From Alphaproteobacteria bacterium (GTDB lineage: Bacteria > Pseudomonadota > Alphaproteobacteria > Micropepsales > Micropepsaceae), in contig CANJLC010000003.1 of assembly GCA_947475445.1 (NCBI GenBank), forward strand, positions 158,574 to 222,573: a stretch of 64,000 nucleotides of DNA. The letters run 5' to 3'. The notes under the pieces are model-generated. The model had not been told where the DNA came from. It searched no databases and saw only the letters and a list, made by a program, of their open reading frames with translations. This document shows, piece after piece, positions 1 through 8,792 of the stretch. Every line of letters begins with the position of its first letter. Positions within the stretch are counted from its first letter, which is position 1. Position numbers and translations under genes: made by a program.

Positions 1-1030
1 GCGCCGCATCGGGCCGCACGCCCCAGCGCAATTCATAGCCGCCAAGATCCATGCCTTCCGACAGGCGCAGGTTCATCAGCAAATGCTCGCGCGCGGCATC
101 GCCGTCCAGTATTTCCATGAAATCGGTAAAGGCCTTGCCGTCTTTTGCGACGGCATCGCTCCAGCGTTCCGGCAGGCGGATGGTGGCGGTTGCCATGCGC
201 TTTGCACCGATCATGACGCGGCCATGCGCGCCCGGACCAACCCCGGCATAATCGCCGTAACGCCAATAGATCAGATTGTGCCGGCTTTCCGAACCGGGAC
301 GGGCGTGATTGGAAATCTCATAGGCTGGAAGGCCCGCGCCTTCCGTCATTTCCTGGGTGACTTCGTAAAGCCCCGCCGCGACATCCTCATCGGGAATTTT
401 CAGCGCGCCGCTTTGATACAGAAGGGCGTAAGGCGTTTGCGGCTCGATGGTCAGCTGGTAAAGCGAAAGATGGTCGGTGCCGAACGCCAGCGCCTGTTTG
501 AGTTCCGCGCGCCATGCCGCCTCGCTTTGATCGGGACGGGCATAAATCAAATCCAGCGAAACGCGGCTGAAATTTTTCATCGCCAGCGCCAGCGCATCCT
601 TTGCGTCCTGCGCATCGTGAAGACGCCCCAAAGCCTTTAAATCCGCATCATTCAGCGCCTGCACGCCGAGCGACAGGCGATTGACGCCGGCGGCCCTGTA
701 ATCGGCAAAGCGCGCCGCATCGGCGCTGGCGGGATTGGCTTCCAGCGTGATTTCCACATCATTGGCCATGCGCCAGTTGCGGGAAATGCTGTCGAGAATG
801 CGGGCGGTGGATTTGCCCTGCATCAGGGACGGCGTGCCGCCGCCAAAGAAGATCGTTTCCACGATGGGGCGGTCAGCGCCTTGCGCGCCTGCGATCCAGT
901 CCAGTTCTTTTTCAATGGCCTGCACCCAGCCGGCTTCGTCAAAGCCGCCGTCACGGACATGGGAGTTGAAATCGCAATAGGGACATTTGGCGGCGCAGAA
1001 AGGCCAGTGCACGTAAATGCCGAAGGCCAA
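1..1030 (-). CDS. hemW: HemW, radical SAM heme chaperone / coproporphyrinogen dehydrogenase-like protein (partial)
   Basis: The 5' end of the gene is at 1030 and the C-terminus lies beyond base 1, so about 343 of the usual 380-390 residues are visible. The radical SAM cysteine motif CAAKCPYC sits at about residues 12-19 (C12, C16, C19) and binds a 4Fe-4S cluster and SAM. FFGGGTPS and the later YAGVGPGAHGR are typical of the HemN/HemW family. HemW lacks the extra N-terminal region of true HemN and is thought to deliver heme to client proteins in the cytoplasm. No ATG is available: the start is a TTG one base after the rdgB stop, so the gene is coupled to rdgB and rph. Confidence 0.9.
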   Translation of the reverse strand, partial: MAFGIYVHWPFCAAKCPYCDFNSHVRDGGFDEAGWVQAIEKELDWIAGAQGADRPIVETIFFGGGTPSLMQGKSTARILDSISRNWRMANDVEITLEANPASADAARFADYRAAGVNRLSLGVQALNDADLKALGRLHDAQDAKDALALAMKNFSRVSLDLIYARPDQSEAAWRAELKQALAFGTDHLSLYQLTIEPQTPYALLYQSGALKIPDEDVAAGLYEVTQEMTEGAGLPAYEISNHARPGSESRHNLIYWRYGDYAGVGPGAHGRVMIGAKRMATATIRLPERWSDAVAKDGKAFTDFMEILDGDAAREHLLMNLRLSEGMDLGGYELRWGVRPDAA

Positions 1031-1031
1031 A

Positions 1032-1643
1032 TCAGAGACTCTCGGCAAAGATGCCGCTGTGCAGCAGCCTGGTGAAGGCGATGGCGCGGTGGCTCATGTC
1101 GTTCTTCACTTGCGGGTCGATCTCGCCAAATGTCTGGTCCCAGCCATCGGGAATGAAAATCGGGTCGTAGCCGAAGCCCTGCACACCGCGCGGCGGGAAT
1201 GTCAGCTTGCCATGCACTTCGCCTTCGAAGCTCTTGATCTCTCCATGCGGCAAGGCGATGGAAAGAGCGCAGACGAATTTGGCGGAAAAATCCGTGGCGC
1301 TTTTTTCGCGCAATTCCTTTTCGATTCTAGCCATGGCGATGCGGAAATCCTTGGTGGGTCCCGCCCAGCGCGCCGAATAAATTCCCGGATCGCCGTTCAG
1401 CGCATTCACCCACAGGCCGGAATCATCGGCCAGCGCCGGATGATGGCTGGCGTCGGCGGCGGCGCGCGCCTTCAGTTCGGCATTGGCGAGGAAGGTGAGG
1501 CCTGTTTCTTCCGGCTCCGGCAGATTGAGAGAAGCGGCGCTGACCGGCTCGATGCCGTGCGGGCCCAGCAGGGCCTTGATCTCGCGCACCTTGCCCGGAT
1601 TGTGGCTGGCGACCACCAGCACGGAGCCGCGCGGCAGGCGCAT
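1032..1643 (-). CDS. rdgB: RdgB/HAM1 non-canonical purine NTP pyrophosphatase
   Basis: A 203-residue enzyme of the Ham1 family. It hydrolyses dITP, XTP and ITP to monophosphates and so keeps deaminated purines out of DNA and RNA. The N-terminal [12 protein letters not shown] matches the (S/T)HNxxK substrate motif, [12 protein letters not shown] with the following GIYSARWAG is the acidic metal-binding segment, and FGYDPIF and SHRAIAF are the C-terminal nucleotide-binding motifs. The reading frame is open further upstream inside rph, but the family N-terminus begins at MRLPRG. That ATG overlaps the rph stop by one base (TAATG), which indicates translational coupling. Length is normal for the family. 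Confidence 0.95.
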   Translation of the reverse strand: MRLPRGSVLVVASHNPGKVREIKALLGPHGIEPVSAASLNLPEPEETGLTFLANAELKARAAADASHHPALADDSGLWVNALNGDPGIYSARWAGPTKDFRIAMARIEKELREKSATDFSAKFVCALSIALPHGEIKSFEGEVHGKLTFPPRGVQGFGYDPIFIPDGWDQTFGEIDPQVKNDMSHRAIAFTRLLHSGIFAESL

Positions 1644-2356
1644 TACGCCAGCGCCTTTTTCTGCAGCTCCACCAGTTCGGTGATGCCCTTGCGCGCCAGG
1701 CGCAACAATGCGGTCAATTGCTCTTCGGTGAAAGGCGCCCCTTCGGCGGTGCCCTGGATTTCCACCAGCCCGCCCGCGCCGGTGAGAACGAAATTGGCAT
1801 CCGTCTCGGCGGTCGAGTCTTCGTCGTAATCCAGGTCCAGCATGGCTTCGCCCTTGACGATGCCGCAGGAAATCGCCGCGACATGGTCTTTCAGCAACGG
1901 CGTCTTGAGCATGCCGGTCTTCTGCATGAAGGCGGCGCATTGGCCCAGCGCAACATAGCCCCCGGTGATGGCGGCGGTGCGGGTGCCGCCATCGGCCTGC
2001 AGCACGTCGCAGTCGATCACGATCTGGCGTTCGCCAAGCGCCGTCAGGTCACAGATGGCGCGCAGGGAGCGGCCCACCAGGCGCTGGATTTCCTGGGTGC
2101 GGCCCGACTGTTTTCCGGCAGCGGCTTCGCGGCGCATGCGTTCATGTGTGGAGCGCGGCAGCATGCCATACTCCGCCGTGACCCAGCCCTTGCCGGAACC
2201 TTTGAGGAAGGGCGGGGCTTTTTCTTCCAGGCTGGCGGTGACCAGCACATGGGTGTCGCCGAATTTGACCAGGCAGGAGCCTTCGGCATGGCGGGAAAAG
2301 CCGGGGGTCAGGCTGACGGCCCGGAGGGCGTCGTGCCCGCGGTTGGAGTGGCGCAT
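1643..2356 (-). CDS. rph: RNase PH, 3' processing exoribonuclease for tRNA
   Basis: A 237-residue full-length RNase PH. It trims tRNA precursors by phosphorolysis, releasing nucleoside diphosphates. The family pattern is clear: an N-terminal basic segment, [21 protein letters not shown], the hexamer-interface region [17 protein letters not shown], and [23 protein letters not shown], where the [12 protein letters not shown] stretch contributes phosphate and metal binding. It is the first gene of the leftward set rph-rdgB-hemW. It is divergent from hrcA, with 115 bases between the two starts. Confidence 0.96.
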   Translation of the reverse strand: MRHSNRGHDALRAVSLTPGFSRHAEGSCLVKFGDTHVLVTASLEEKAPPFLKGSGKGWVTAEYGMLPRSTHERMRREAAAGKQSGRTQEIQRLVGRSLRAICDLTALGERQIVIDCDVLQADGGTRTAAITGGYVALGQCAAFMQKTGMLKTPLLKDHVAAISCGIVKGEAMLDLDYDEDSTAETDANFVLTGAGGLVEIQGTAEGAPFTEEQLTALLRLARKGITELVELQKKALA

Positions 2357-2471
2357 GGGGTGTAATATCTTGAAGTTGAGGAATGGGGCGGTTACCTAGC
2401 CTTTTTGCCGCCGGGCGTCCAATGTGAGGGGGGCCTCCCTTTAAAAATCGTTTTATGTCAAAGGTTTAAGT

Positions 2472-3539
2472 TTGGACTCGCGCGCATCTCCCTTTTCCGG
2501 CCTGGCTCTGGGCGAACGTCCGCGCGAGGTCTTCCGCCATCTGGTGGAAGCCTTCCTGGCCTCCGGCGAGCCGGTGGGCTCGCGCACCCTCAGCCAGCGC
2601 CTGCCCGTGGCCCTGTCCCCGGCCTCGATCCGCAATGTCATGGCCGACCTGGAAATGATGGGCCTGCTATATGCCCCGCACACCAGCGCCGGGCGGGTGC
2701 CGACCGAGCGGGGGCTTCGGCTTTTCGTCGATGGCCTGCTGGAGATCGGCGAGCTGGCCCCGGACGAGCGCGTCGCCATCGAAGCGCGCATGACCGGGAC
2801 GGGCCGGCGGATGGACGAGTTGCTGATCCAGGCCACCCAGTCGCTGGCAGGCCTGTCGCGCTGCGCCGGCCTGATGATCACGGCCAAGCAGGATTCGCCC
2901 CTCAAGCATGTCGAGTTCGTGGCGGTGGGCCCGGGCAAGGCGCTGGTGATCATGGTCAGCGAAGACGGCCAGGTGGAAAACCGGGTGATTGATACGCCCA
3001 TGGGCCTGCCGGGTTCGGCGCTGGCCGAGGCGTCCAATTATCTCAATGCCCGGCTGACCGGACGCACCATTGATGCGGCGCGGGCCGAGATATTGGCCGA
3101 GCTGGAGAGCGAGCGGGCCATGCTGGATTCCCTTACCGCCAAGGTGGTGGCCGAGGGCCTGGCCACATTGAGCCAGCCCGGCGCCGACGCCGACGACAAG
3201 GTGCTGATCGTGCGCGGCCAGTCGCATCTGCTGGATTCGGTGGAAGCCCAGGCCGATATCGAGCGGGTGCGCACCCTGTTCGAGGATATCGAGCGCAAGA
3301 ATGACCTGATCCGCCTTCTGGAACTGGCCAAGGATGGCGACGGGGTGAGCATCTTCATCGGCTCGGAAAACCGGCTATTTTCCCTGTCGGGATCCTCCAT
3401 CGTGGCGGCGCCTTATGCCAATGCAGCGGGCAAGATCGTGGGCGTGATCGGCGTGCTGGGTCCCACCCGCCTGAATTATGGCCGCATCATCCCCATGGTG
3501 GACCATACCGCGAAAGTCATTGGACGATTGCTGGCCTAG
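2472..3539 (+). CDS. hrcA: HrcA, heat-inducible transcription repressor
   Basis: A 355-residue repressor. HrcA binds the CIRCE operator in front of groESL or dnaK operons and needs GroEL for activity. The N-terminal winged helix includes VGSRTLSQRLPVALSPASIRNVMADLE, and AGRVPTERGLRLFVD follows; the C-terminal domain contains VIGVLGPTRLNYGRIIPMVDHTA, a family signature. No ATG is available at the right place; the start is a TTG at 2472. It is followed by grpE after 17 bases, the usual hrcA-grpE order. I see no CIRCE repeat in front of this gene, so autoregulation is not evident here. Confidence 0.95.
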   Translation: MDSRASPFSGLALGERPREVFRHLVEAFLASGEPVGSRTLSQRLPVALSPASIRNVMADLEMMGLLYAPHTSAGRVPTERGLRLFVDGLLEIGELAPDERVAIEARMTGTGRRMDELLIQATQSLAGLSRCAGLMITAKQDSPLKHVEFVAVGPGKALVIMVSEDGQVENRVIDTPMGLPGSALAEASNYLNARLTGRTIDAARAEILAELESERAMLDSLTAKVVAEGLATLSQPGADADDKVLIVRGQSHLLDSVEAQADIERVRTLFEDIERKNDLIRLLELAKDGDGVSIFIGSENRLFSLSGSSIVAAPYANAAGKIVGVIGVLGPTRLNYGRIIPMVDHTAKVIGRLLA

Positions 3540-3556
3540 AGTTTAAGGAAAATGTG

Positions 3557-4123
3557 ATGAGCGACGAACAAGAAACCCAGACGCCCGAAACCATGGACGA
3601 CAATCCCCATGCGGCGGAATTCGCCGTGCTGGAAGCCCTGAGGGCCGAAGTCGAAGCCCTCAAGGACCAGCGCCTGCGCGCCCTGGCAGAAGCGGAAAAT
3701 GTCCGCCGCCGTGCCGACAAGGAAAAGCTGGAAGCCAGCCAGTATGCGGTGACCAAGTTCGCCCGCGACATGCTGGGCATTGCCGACAATTTTGCCCGCG
3801 CCCTCGCCGCCTGCCCGCCCGCCTTGCGCGAAGCGGCGGATGCGCAGGTCAAGGCGGTGCTGGATGGCGTGGAAGCCACCGACCGGCAATTGCTGGCCAC
3901 GCTGGAGCGTTATGGCGTGCGCCAGGTGGACACCAGCGGCAAATTCGATCCCAACATGCACCAGGCAATTGCCGAGGTGCCGGGCAATGGCACCCCGGCC
4001 GGCAATATCGTGGATGTGATGCAGACCGGGTTCATGATCGGCGACCGGCTGCTGCGGCCGGCCATGGTGACGGTGGCGCGGCGCGAAGCCCCTGCCGCCG
4101 ATTCCGTCGATGCGAAAGTCTGA
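3557..4123 (+). CDS. grpE: GrpE, nucleotide exchange factor of DnaK
   Basis: A 188-residue GrpE that releases ADP from DnaK during the chaperone cycle. An acidic N-terminus (about residues 1-35) is followed by a long helix with LRAEVEALKDQRLRALAEAENVRRRADKE, which forms the dimer coiled coil. The C-terminal head carries NPNMHQAIAEVPG-like and VMQTGFMIGDRLLRPAMVTVA signatures. A GTG and an ATG lie back to back at 3554 and 3557; the ATG is preferred because AAGGA at 3546-3550 is better spaced from it. It forms an operon with hrcA and is followed three bases later by dapB. Confidence 0.95.
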   Translation: MSDEQETQTPETMDDNPHAAEFAVLEALRAEVEALKDQRLRALAEAENVRRRADKEKLEASQYAVTKFARDMLGIADNFARALAACPPALREAADAQVKAVLDGVEATDRQLLATLERYGVRQVDTSGKFDPNMHQAIAEVPGNGTPAGNIVDVMQTGFMIGDRLLRPAMVTVARREAPAADSVDAKV

Positions 4124-4126
4124 GCA

Positions 4127-4930
4127 ATGGCGGATGTGAAGATCATTGTCGCCGGAGCTTCGGGCCGCATGGGCCGCGCTTTGGTGCGCGAAATCGCGCA
4201 AGGGCACGGCGTCGTGCTGGGCGGCGCATTGGAGGCCGAGGGCCATCCCGACCTGGGGATGGATGCCGGTTCGCTGGCCGGCCTGCAGCCCAATGGCGTC
4301 AAGCTGACTGCCGATCCGCTGCCGCTGCTGGCCGATGCGCAGGCGGTGATTGATTTCACCCGTCCCCTGGTTTCGACCATGCTGGCCGACCTGGCCGCGC
4401 AGGCGCGCATCGTCCATGTCATCGGCACCACGGGATTTTCCGCCGCCGACGACAAGCGCATCGAAGCCGCCGCCCGCCATGCCGTAATCGTCAAGTCGGG
4501 CAATATGAGCCTGGGTGTGACGCTGCTGGCGGCGCTGGTGGCGCAGGCGGCAAAATCGCTGCCCGATTACGACATCGAAATCCTGGAGATGCACCACAAG
4601 CTCAAAGTGGATGCGCCGTCCGGCACTGCGCTGCTGCTGGGCGAGGCGGCCGCGAAAGGCCGCGGCATTGCGCTTGACAAGCATTGGGTGAAAAGCCGCG
4701 ATGGTCACACCGGCGCGCGCGAAGATGGCAGCATCGGCTTTGCCACGCTTCGCGGCGGCAGCGTGGTGGGCGAGCATGAAGTGATCCTGGCGGGCATCGG
4801 CGAGCGCATCACCTTGTCCCATACGGCCGAAGACCGCTCCATTTTCGCGCGCGGCGCCCTGACGGCGGCGCGCTGGGGTCACGGGAAGAAGCCTGGCCTT
4901 TATGGGATGACAGATGTGCTGGGGCTGTAA
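4127..4930 (+). CDS. dapB: DapB, 4-hydroxy-tetrahydrodipicolinate reductase
   Basis: A 267-residue NAD(P)H-dependent reductase of the diaminopimelate/lysine pathway, which supplies meso-DAP for peptidoglycan. The Rossmann motif GASGRMGR is at residues 10-17. [16 protein letters not shown] is the catalytic and substrate-binding loop, where the His-His-x-x-K pattern supplies the proton donor. [11 protein letters not shown] and [15 protein letters not shown] are further family signatures. Its TAA overlaps the nth ATG by one base, so the two genes are probably co-translated. Confidence 0.96.
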   Translation: MADVKIIVAGASGRMGRALVREIAQGHGVVLGGALEAEGHPDLGMDAGSLAGLQPNGVKLTADPLPLLADAQAVIDFTRPLVSTMLADLAAQARIVHVIGTTGFSAADDKRIEAAARHAVIVKSGNMSLGVTLLAALVAQAAKSLPDYDIEILEMHHKLKVDAPSGTALLLGEAAAKGRGIALDKHWVKSRDGHTGAREDGSIGFATLRGGSVVGEHEVILAGIGERITLSHTAEDRSIFARGALTAARWGHGKKPGLYGMTDVLGL

Positions 4931-5628
4931 TGCCCAAGCTGATGACGCGCGCCGAAATCGAAGAGTTTTTTTCGCGCCTTCAGAAAATCGATCCCGCGCC
5001 CAAGACCGAACTCCAGTATAAAAATCCCTATACCCTGCTGGTGGCCGTCGCCCTGTCGGCCCAGGCCACCGATGTCTCCGTCAACAAGGCCACCGCGCCC
5101 TTGTTCAAGACCGTCGACACGCCGCAAAAAATGCTGGCGCTGGGCGAGGACAAATTGCGCGAGGCGATCAAGACCATCGGGCTTTTTCGCGGCAAGGCGA
5201 AGAACGTCATTGCGGCGGCGAAAATCCTCATCGACAGTCATGGCGGCCAGGTTCCGAAGGATCGGGATGCCTTGCAGCAATTGCCGGGCGTGGGCCGAAA
5301 GACCGCCAATGTGGTTTTGAATGTCGCCTTTGGCCAGCCCACCATTGCGGTGGACACCCATATCTTCCGCGTCTCAAACCGCACTGGGCTGGCGCCGGGA
5401 AAAGATGTCTTGGCGGTGGAGTTGGGATTGGAAAAACGCGTGCCGGAAAAATATCTCGGCCATGCGCATCACTGGCTGATCCTGCATGGCCGCTATACCT
5501 GCGTGGCGCGCAAGCCCTTGTGCCCCACCTGCGTGGTGCGCGATTTGTGCCACTTTCCGGACAAGACCAGGGAGCTTGCGCCCGAAAAACCGCGGTTGAA
5601 GATCAAGAAGCCTTCTTCAACCCGTTGA
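4930..5628 (+). CDS. nth: Endonuclease III, base-excision DNA glycosylase/AP lyase
   Basis: A 232-residue DNA glycosylase that removes oxidised pyrimidines and nicks the abasic site. The helix-hairpin-helix LPGVGRKTANVVLN contains the catalytic Lys, and VDTHIFRVSNR supplies the conserved catalytic Asp. The C-terminal 4Fe-4S cluster cysteines are visible with the classic C-x6-C-x2-C-x5-C spacing (CVARKPLCPTCVVRDLC). The C-terminal tail after the cluster is basic. The last 26 bases overlap the 3' end of the convergent lipoprotein gene. Confidence 0.96.
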   Translation: MPKLMTRAEIEEFFSRLQKIDPAPKTELQYKNPYTLLVAVALSAQATDVSVNKATAPLFKTVDTPQKMLALGEDKLREAIKTIGLFRGKAKNVIAAAKILIDSHGGQVPKDRDALQQLPGVGRKTANVVLNVAFGQPTIAVDTHIFRVSNRTGLAPGKDVLAVELGLEKRVPEKYLGHAHHWLILHGRYTCVARKPLCPTCVVRDLCHFPDKTRELAPEKPRLKIKKPSSTR

Positions 5629-5950
5629 GGCAGGCGGTGTCGGCGGCGGCGTTGGCCGGGCGCGGCGTGGTCTCGACATGGGTGACCTTGCCGCCCTGCA
5701 AAAAGAAGAAGGCGCGGCAGTCGCCATTGTCATAGCGCCACATTTCGGTCGGCCCGTCCTTGCGCGAAAAAGCGGGCGCGCCCAGCCGGGCGGTCAGGGC
5801 ATCGGCGGCAAGGCCGCTGAAGCCGGGCGGCTCGGGGCGCTGCGGCGGAGCGGTCGGAATCGGCACGCTTCCCGGCGGGGCCGGTGGCGCTTTGGCGGCG
5901 CAACCGGCCAGCAAAAGCAGCGCGGCGGCCGCCAAAATCTTGTGAAACAT
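5603..5950 (-). CDS. Small predicted outer-membrane or periplasmic lipoprotein
   Basis: A 115-residue protein with a short signal peptide and a lipobox LLAGC, the lipidated Cys being residue 17. A proline-rich linker (about residues 22-45) leads to a small C-terminal domain that contains RLGAPAFSRKDGPTEMWRYDNGDCRAFFFL. This resembles the SmpA/BamE-like arrangement of a G-x-P followed by a W-x-Y strand, but similarity is weak and I do not assign a family. Two cysteines in the mature part could pair. The gene sits between nth and a PfkB kinase and ends inside the nth 3' end. Confidence 0.75.
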   Translation of the reverse strand: MFHKILAAAALLLLAGCAAKAPPAPPGSVPIPTAPPQRPEPPGFSGLAADALTARLGAPAFSRKDGPTEMWRYDNGDCRAFFFLQGGKVTHVETTPRPANAAADTACLNGLKKAS

Positions 5951-6067
5951 GGGCTTCTCCCGTAGGCACGCATCATGGCGCTGCGGCGCCGGGCCTGCCA
6001 GCAAAATCCGATGCTTGCGAAGAGGCAAAGGGTTGCTTATGGCAGGGACGCGCAAAAAGAGGGCCGC

Positions 6068-7069
6068 ATGAGCAAGAAATACGACGTCGCGGGACTGGGC
6101 AACGCCATTGTGGACGTCATCGCCGCGGTGGATGACGGCTTTCTTCTGACCCATACCATCGCCAAGGGCGGCATGACGCTGATCGACGAATTTCGCGCCA
6201 AGGAATTGCACAAGGCGTTGGCCGCGGTGGGCCAGCCGCATGAAGTGGCGGGCGGCAGCGCCGCCAACACCATGGCGGGGCTGGCCTCGCTGGGCGGAAA
6301 ATGTCTTTTCGTCGGCAAGGTATTTGACGACCGGCTGGGCGCGGTGTTCGCAAGCTCCATGGATGCGCAGGGCATCACCTTTGTCACTCCGCCCGCGGGC
6401 CAGGGCTCGACCACGGCCAGCTGCATGATCGCGGTGACGCCGGACGGCCAGCGCAGCATGAGCACGTATCTGGGCGCCTGCCGCGAGCTGGTGCCGGATG
6501 ATGTGAATGAGGAAGAACTGGCGAAGGCGCACATCCTCTATATCGAAGGCTATCTGTGGGACGAAGAAACAGCCAAGGACGCCTCGCGCCAGGCCATCGC
6601 CGCCGTGAAGGGCGCGGGCGGCCGCATCGCCCTGTCCTTGTCCGACGCCTTTTGCGTGGGACGCTTCCGCGACGAATTCCTGCATCTGCTGGCGCGCGAC
6701 GTGGATATTCTCTTCGCCAACGAGGACGAGGCCAAGGCCCTTTTCGAGCAGGAAGAGTTTGACGGCGTTATCGCGGCGGCAAAAAAATGGGGCGGCATCG
6801 CCGCCATCACCCGTTCGGCCAAGGGCTGCGTCGTGCTGGGTGACGGGGCGGCGCATGTCATTCCCGCCGCGCCAGTTTCGAAAGTCGTGGACACCACGGG
6901 CGCGGGCGACCAGTTCGCCGCCGGATTCCTCTATGGCCTGACGCACGGCAAGGCGCTGGCGGATTGCGGGAGGCAGGGCGCGCTGGCGGCCGCCGAAGTG
7001 ATTTCGCATTATGGCGCGCGGCCGGAAACATCGCTCAAGGAATTGGCGGCGAAGGCAGGCCTAGCTTAA
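6068..7069 (+). CDS. PfkB-family carbohydrate/nucleoside kinase (adenosine kinase-like)
   Basis: A 333-residue ribokinase-superfamily enzyme that transfers phosphate from ATP to a sugar or nucleoside. VAGLGNAIVDVIA opens the family fold. GGSAANTMAGLASLGG is PfkB signature 1. DTTGAGDQFAAGFLYGL near the C-terminus is PfkB signature 2, with the anion-hole GAGD and its catalytic Asp. Alphaproteobacterial orthologues are usually annotated as adenosine kinases, but I cannot settle the substrate. The frame is open upstream to 5975; MSKKYD at 6068 is preferred because it matches the family N-terminus and follows a purine-rich AAAAAGAGGG. Confidence 0.88.
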   Translation: MSKKYDVAGLGNAIVDVIAAVDDGFLLTHTIAKGGMTLIDEFRAKELHKALAAVGQPHEVAGGSAANTMAGLASLGGKCLFVGKVFDDRLGAVFASSMDAQGITFVTPPAGQGSTTASCMIAVTPDGQRSMSTYLGACRELVPDDVNEEELAKAHILYIEGYLWDEETAKDASRQAIAAVKGAGGRIALSLSDAFCVGRFRDEFLHLLARDVDILFANEDEAKALFEQEEFDGVIAAAKKWGGIAAITRSAKGCVVLGDGAAHVIPAAPVSKVVDTTGAGDQFAAGFLYGLTHGKALADCGRQGALAAAEVISHYGARPETSLKELAAKAGLA

Positions 7070-7086
7070 GTCTTTATTTATTCTCG

Positions 7087-7114
7087 CCATGGCCGGCCTC
7101 CGAGCCGGCCATGG
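7087..7114. terminator. Perfect 11-bp palindrome between convergent genes
   Basis: The arms CCATGGCCGGC (7087-7097) and GCCGGCCATGG (7104-7114) pair perfectly around a six-base loop. It lies between the convergent PfkB kinase and smr genes, so it could terminate both. There is no long T tract on either side. The ATGGCCGG core is shared with the palindromes at 50695-50747. Confidence 0.7.
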
Positions 7115-7131
7115 AGGTTGGAATTTCTAAC

Positions 7132-7608
7132 TCATCTCAGCTTGCGCAAATAAACATACATCGCGCCGCCGCCGCCATGGCGGACATGCGCCGCTGCCGT
7201 TCCTGATACCAGCGCGGCAAAGTCCGGCTCCTTCAGCCAGCGCGGCACCATTTCCTTCAGCACGCCGCGCTCGCGCATCGTCCAGGCGGCACCCTCGTCA
7301 TTTTTCGGATTGCCTTTTCCGGTCACCACCAAAGTGAGTTTCAGGCCGTTTTTCTGGCCCCGCTCCAGGAAGGTCAGCAGGGCGCGATGCGCCGCGGTCT
7401 CGGTCATGCCATGCAGGTCGATGCTGGCCTGGGGCTTGAGCGCGCCGCGTTTGAGTTTTTCCTTGGTGTTGCCGTCCAGGCCGCCCTGCTTGCCTTTCAG
7501 GGGCGGTTTTTTGGCAAGTGATCTTGCAATCACCTGCGGCCTGGTGGTTTCCACCGCTTCCTTGAACAGGATTTTTTCGTCTTCGCGGACGGGCCGGCGC
7601 GCAGTCAT
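7132..7608 (-). CDS. Smr-domain protein (small MutS-related)
   Basis: A 158-residue protein with a basic, disordered N-terminal half and a C-terminal Smr domain. The domain motifs are SIDLHGMTETAAHRAL (the DLHG motif) and LVVTGKGNP (the TGKG-type loop), ending with AHVRHGGGGAMYVYLRK. Stand-alone Smr domains bind nucleic acid and many have endonuclease activity; E. coli SmrB cleaves mRNA at collided ribosomes. Whether this shorter homologue does the same is not known. Its ATG overlaps the mltA stop by four bases (ATGA), so it is co-transcribed with mltA and the Tim44-like gene. Confidence 0.88.
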   Translation of the reverse strand: MTARRPVREDEKILFKEAVETTRPQVIARSLAKKPPLKGKQGGLDGNTKEKLKRGALKPQASIDLHGMTETAAHRALLTFLERGQKNGLKLTLVVTGKGNPKNDEGAAWTMRERGVLKEMVPRWLKEPDFAALVSGTAAAHVRHGGGGAMYVYLRKLR

Positions 7609-8792
7609 GGAAATTCTTTTTGCCTGCCCAATTTTGCCGCCAGCGCGCGCGGCAGCAGCACAACCATTTTTCCTGTCGCTTTCATGACGCCGGCCGCACG
7701 CTCTGCCGCTTCGCCGAAGCCGAAAAACACATCGCCCCGCACCGCCCCGCGAATGGCGCCGCCCGTATCCTGCCCGATCAGAAGGCCCCTCACCGGGGCG
7801 GCATCCACATAATAGGGCGCGCCCAGCACATTGACGCGCGGATCAATCGCCAGGCTGGCGCGCGGGGTGAGTGGCACGCCCAGCGTGCCGGTGGCGCCCA
7901 GCGCCACATCGCCCAGCGGCCGTTCCTCGAAAAATATGTAGGAGCGGTTATTCTCCATCATGGCCTGGGCCTTGCCGGGATTTTTTGCCAGCCAGTCACG
8001 GATGGTGGCCAGGGAAACTTTTTCCCGTGTCAGCGCGCCCTGGGCAATCAGGTTGCGGCCGATGGCGGTGTAGGGAAGGCCGTTCTCGCCGGCATAGCCC
8101 AGGCGTGCGCTGCTGCCATCGTCAAGCTTTACCCGGCCCGAGCCCTGGATCTGCAAAAAGAACAGCGCCACCGGATCATCCGTCCAGAACAGGATCCTGG
8201 CATTGGCGATGCCCGCCTTGTTGATGGCGGCGCGGTCGGCATAGGGCACTAGGCGCTGGCCAATGATCCGGCCGGAAACATGCTCGCCGGTGAACTGTTT
8301 TGAGAACAGCGAAAGATCAACGCGGATGACATCGGGCGGCAAGGCATAGACGGGTGTCTGGAAGGCGCCATGACGGGCGCGGCTGCCTTTTATTTCCGGT
8401 TCGAAATAGCCTGTGAAAAGACCTGTTTTCTGGTTGCCGGCGGAAAGCTGGTAGGGCGTGAAGTTTTTTTCAAAAAAATCGGCCGGCGCGTTCTGCGCCG
8501 CGGCGCAGGCGGAAAGCCAGTCGGAAACCTGTCCCGCATAGCCCTTGCCGCCCATCGAGGCCCCCGCCGGTTTGGCGGCGAGCCGGACGCAGCCGCGCTG
8601 GAAAGACTGCAGGGCGGAAATCTTGTCGGCCGCTTTCCAGCCGGGCAATTGCGCAAACCCGATTTGCGTCAGGCGCAGATTGAGATTTTTTTCCGCTTGC
8701 GGAACAGGGGGCTGGGGAATGCGCCACAAGGCAAAAAAGACCACCGTCGCGGCCAGCGCGATCAGGACCAGCGCGATGCGAAAGCTGCTCAG
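7605..8792 (-). CDS. mltA: MltA, membrane-bound lytic murein transglycosylase A
   Basis: About 395 residues. MltA cleaves the MurNAc-GlcNAc bond of peptidoglycan with formation of a 1,6-anhydro ring. An N-terminal hydrophobic segment (IALVLIALAATVVFFALW) is either a membrane anchor or an uncleaved signal; no lipobox Cys follows it. TGYFEPEIKGSR, FLQIQGSGRVKL and the 3D-domain sequence GQDTGGAIRGAVRGDVF with its catalytic Asp are family signatures. The start is unclear: no ATG, GTG or TTG precedes the hydrophobic segment closely. I chose the CTG at 8792, which overlaps the upstream TGA as CTGA; the nearest ATG is at 8864, well inside the previous gene. Confidence 0.88.
   Translation of the reverse strand: MSSFRIALVLIALAATVVFFALWRIPQPPVPQAEKNLNLRLTQIGFAQLPGWKAADKISALQSFQRGCVRLAAKPAGASMGGKGYAGQVSDWLSACAAAQNAPADFFEKNFTPYQLSAGNQKTGLFTGYFEPEIKGSRARHGAFQTPVYALPPDVIRVDLSLFSKQFTGEHVSGRIIGQRLVPYADRAAINKAGIANARILFWTDDPVALFFLQIQGSGRVKLDDGSSARLGYAGENGLPYTAIGRNLIAQGALTREKVSLATIRDWLAKNPGKAQAMMENNRSYIFFEERPLGDVALGATGTLGVPLTPRASLAIDPRVNVLGAPYYVDAAPVRGLLIGQDTGGAIRGAVRGDVFFGFGEAAERAAGVMKATGKMVVLLPRALAAKLGRQKEFP

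Noticed and set aside
2357..2471. CIRCE operator or sigma-32 promoter before hrcA
   Set aside because: No TTAGCACTC-N9-GAGTGCTAA repeat is present. CTTGAA at about 2370 has no properly spaced -10 partner.
3536..4882. 448-codon minus-strand frame opposite grpE and dapB
   Set aside because: The opposite strand encodes GrpE and DapB with full family signatures.
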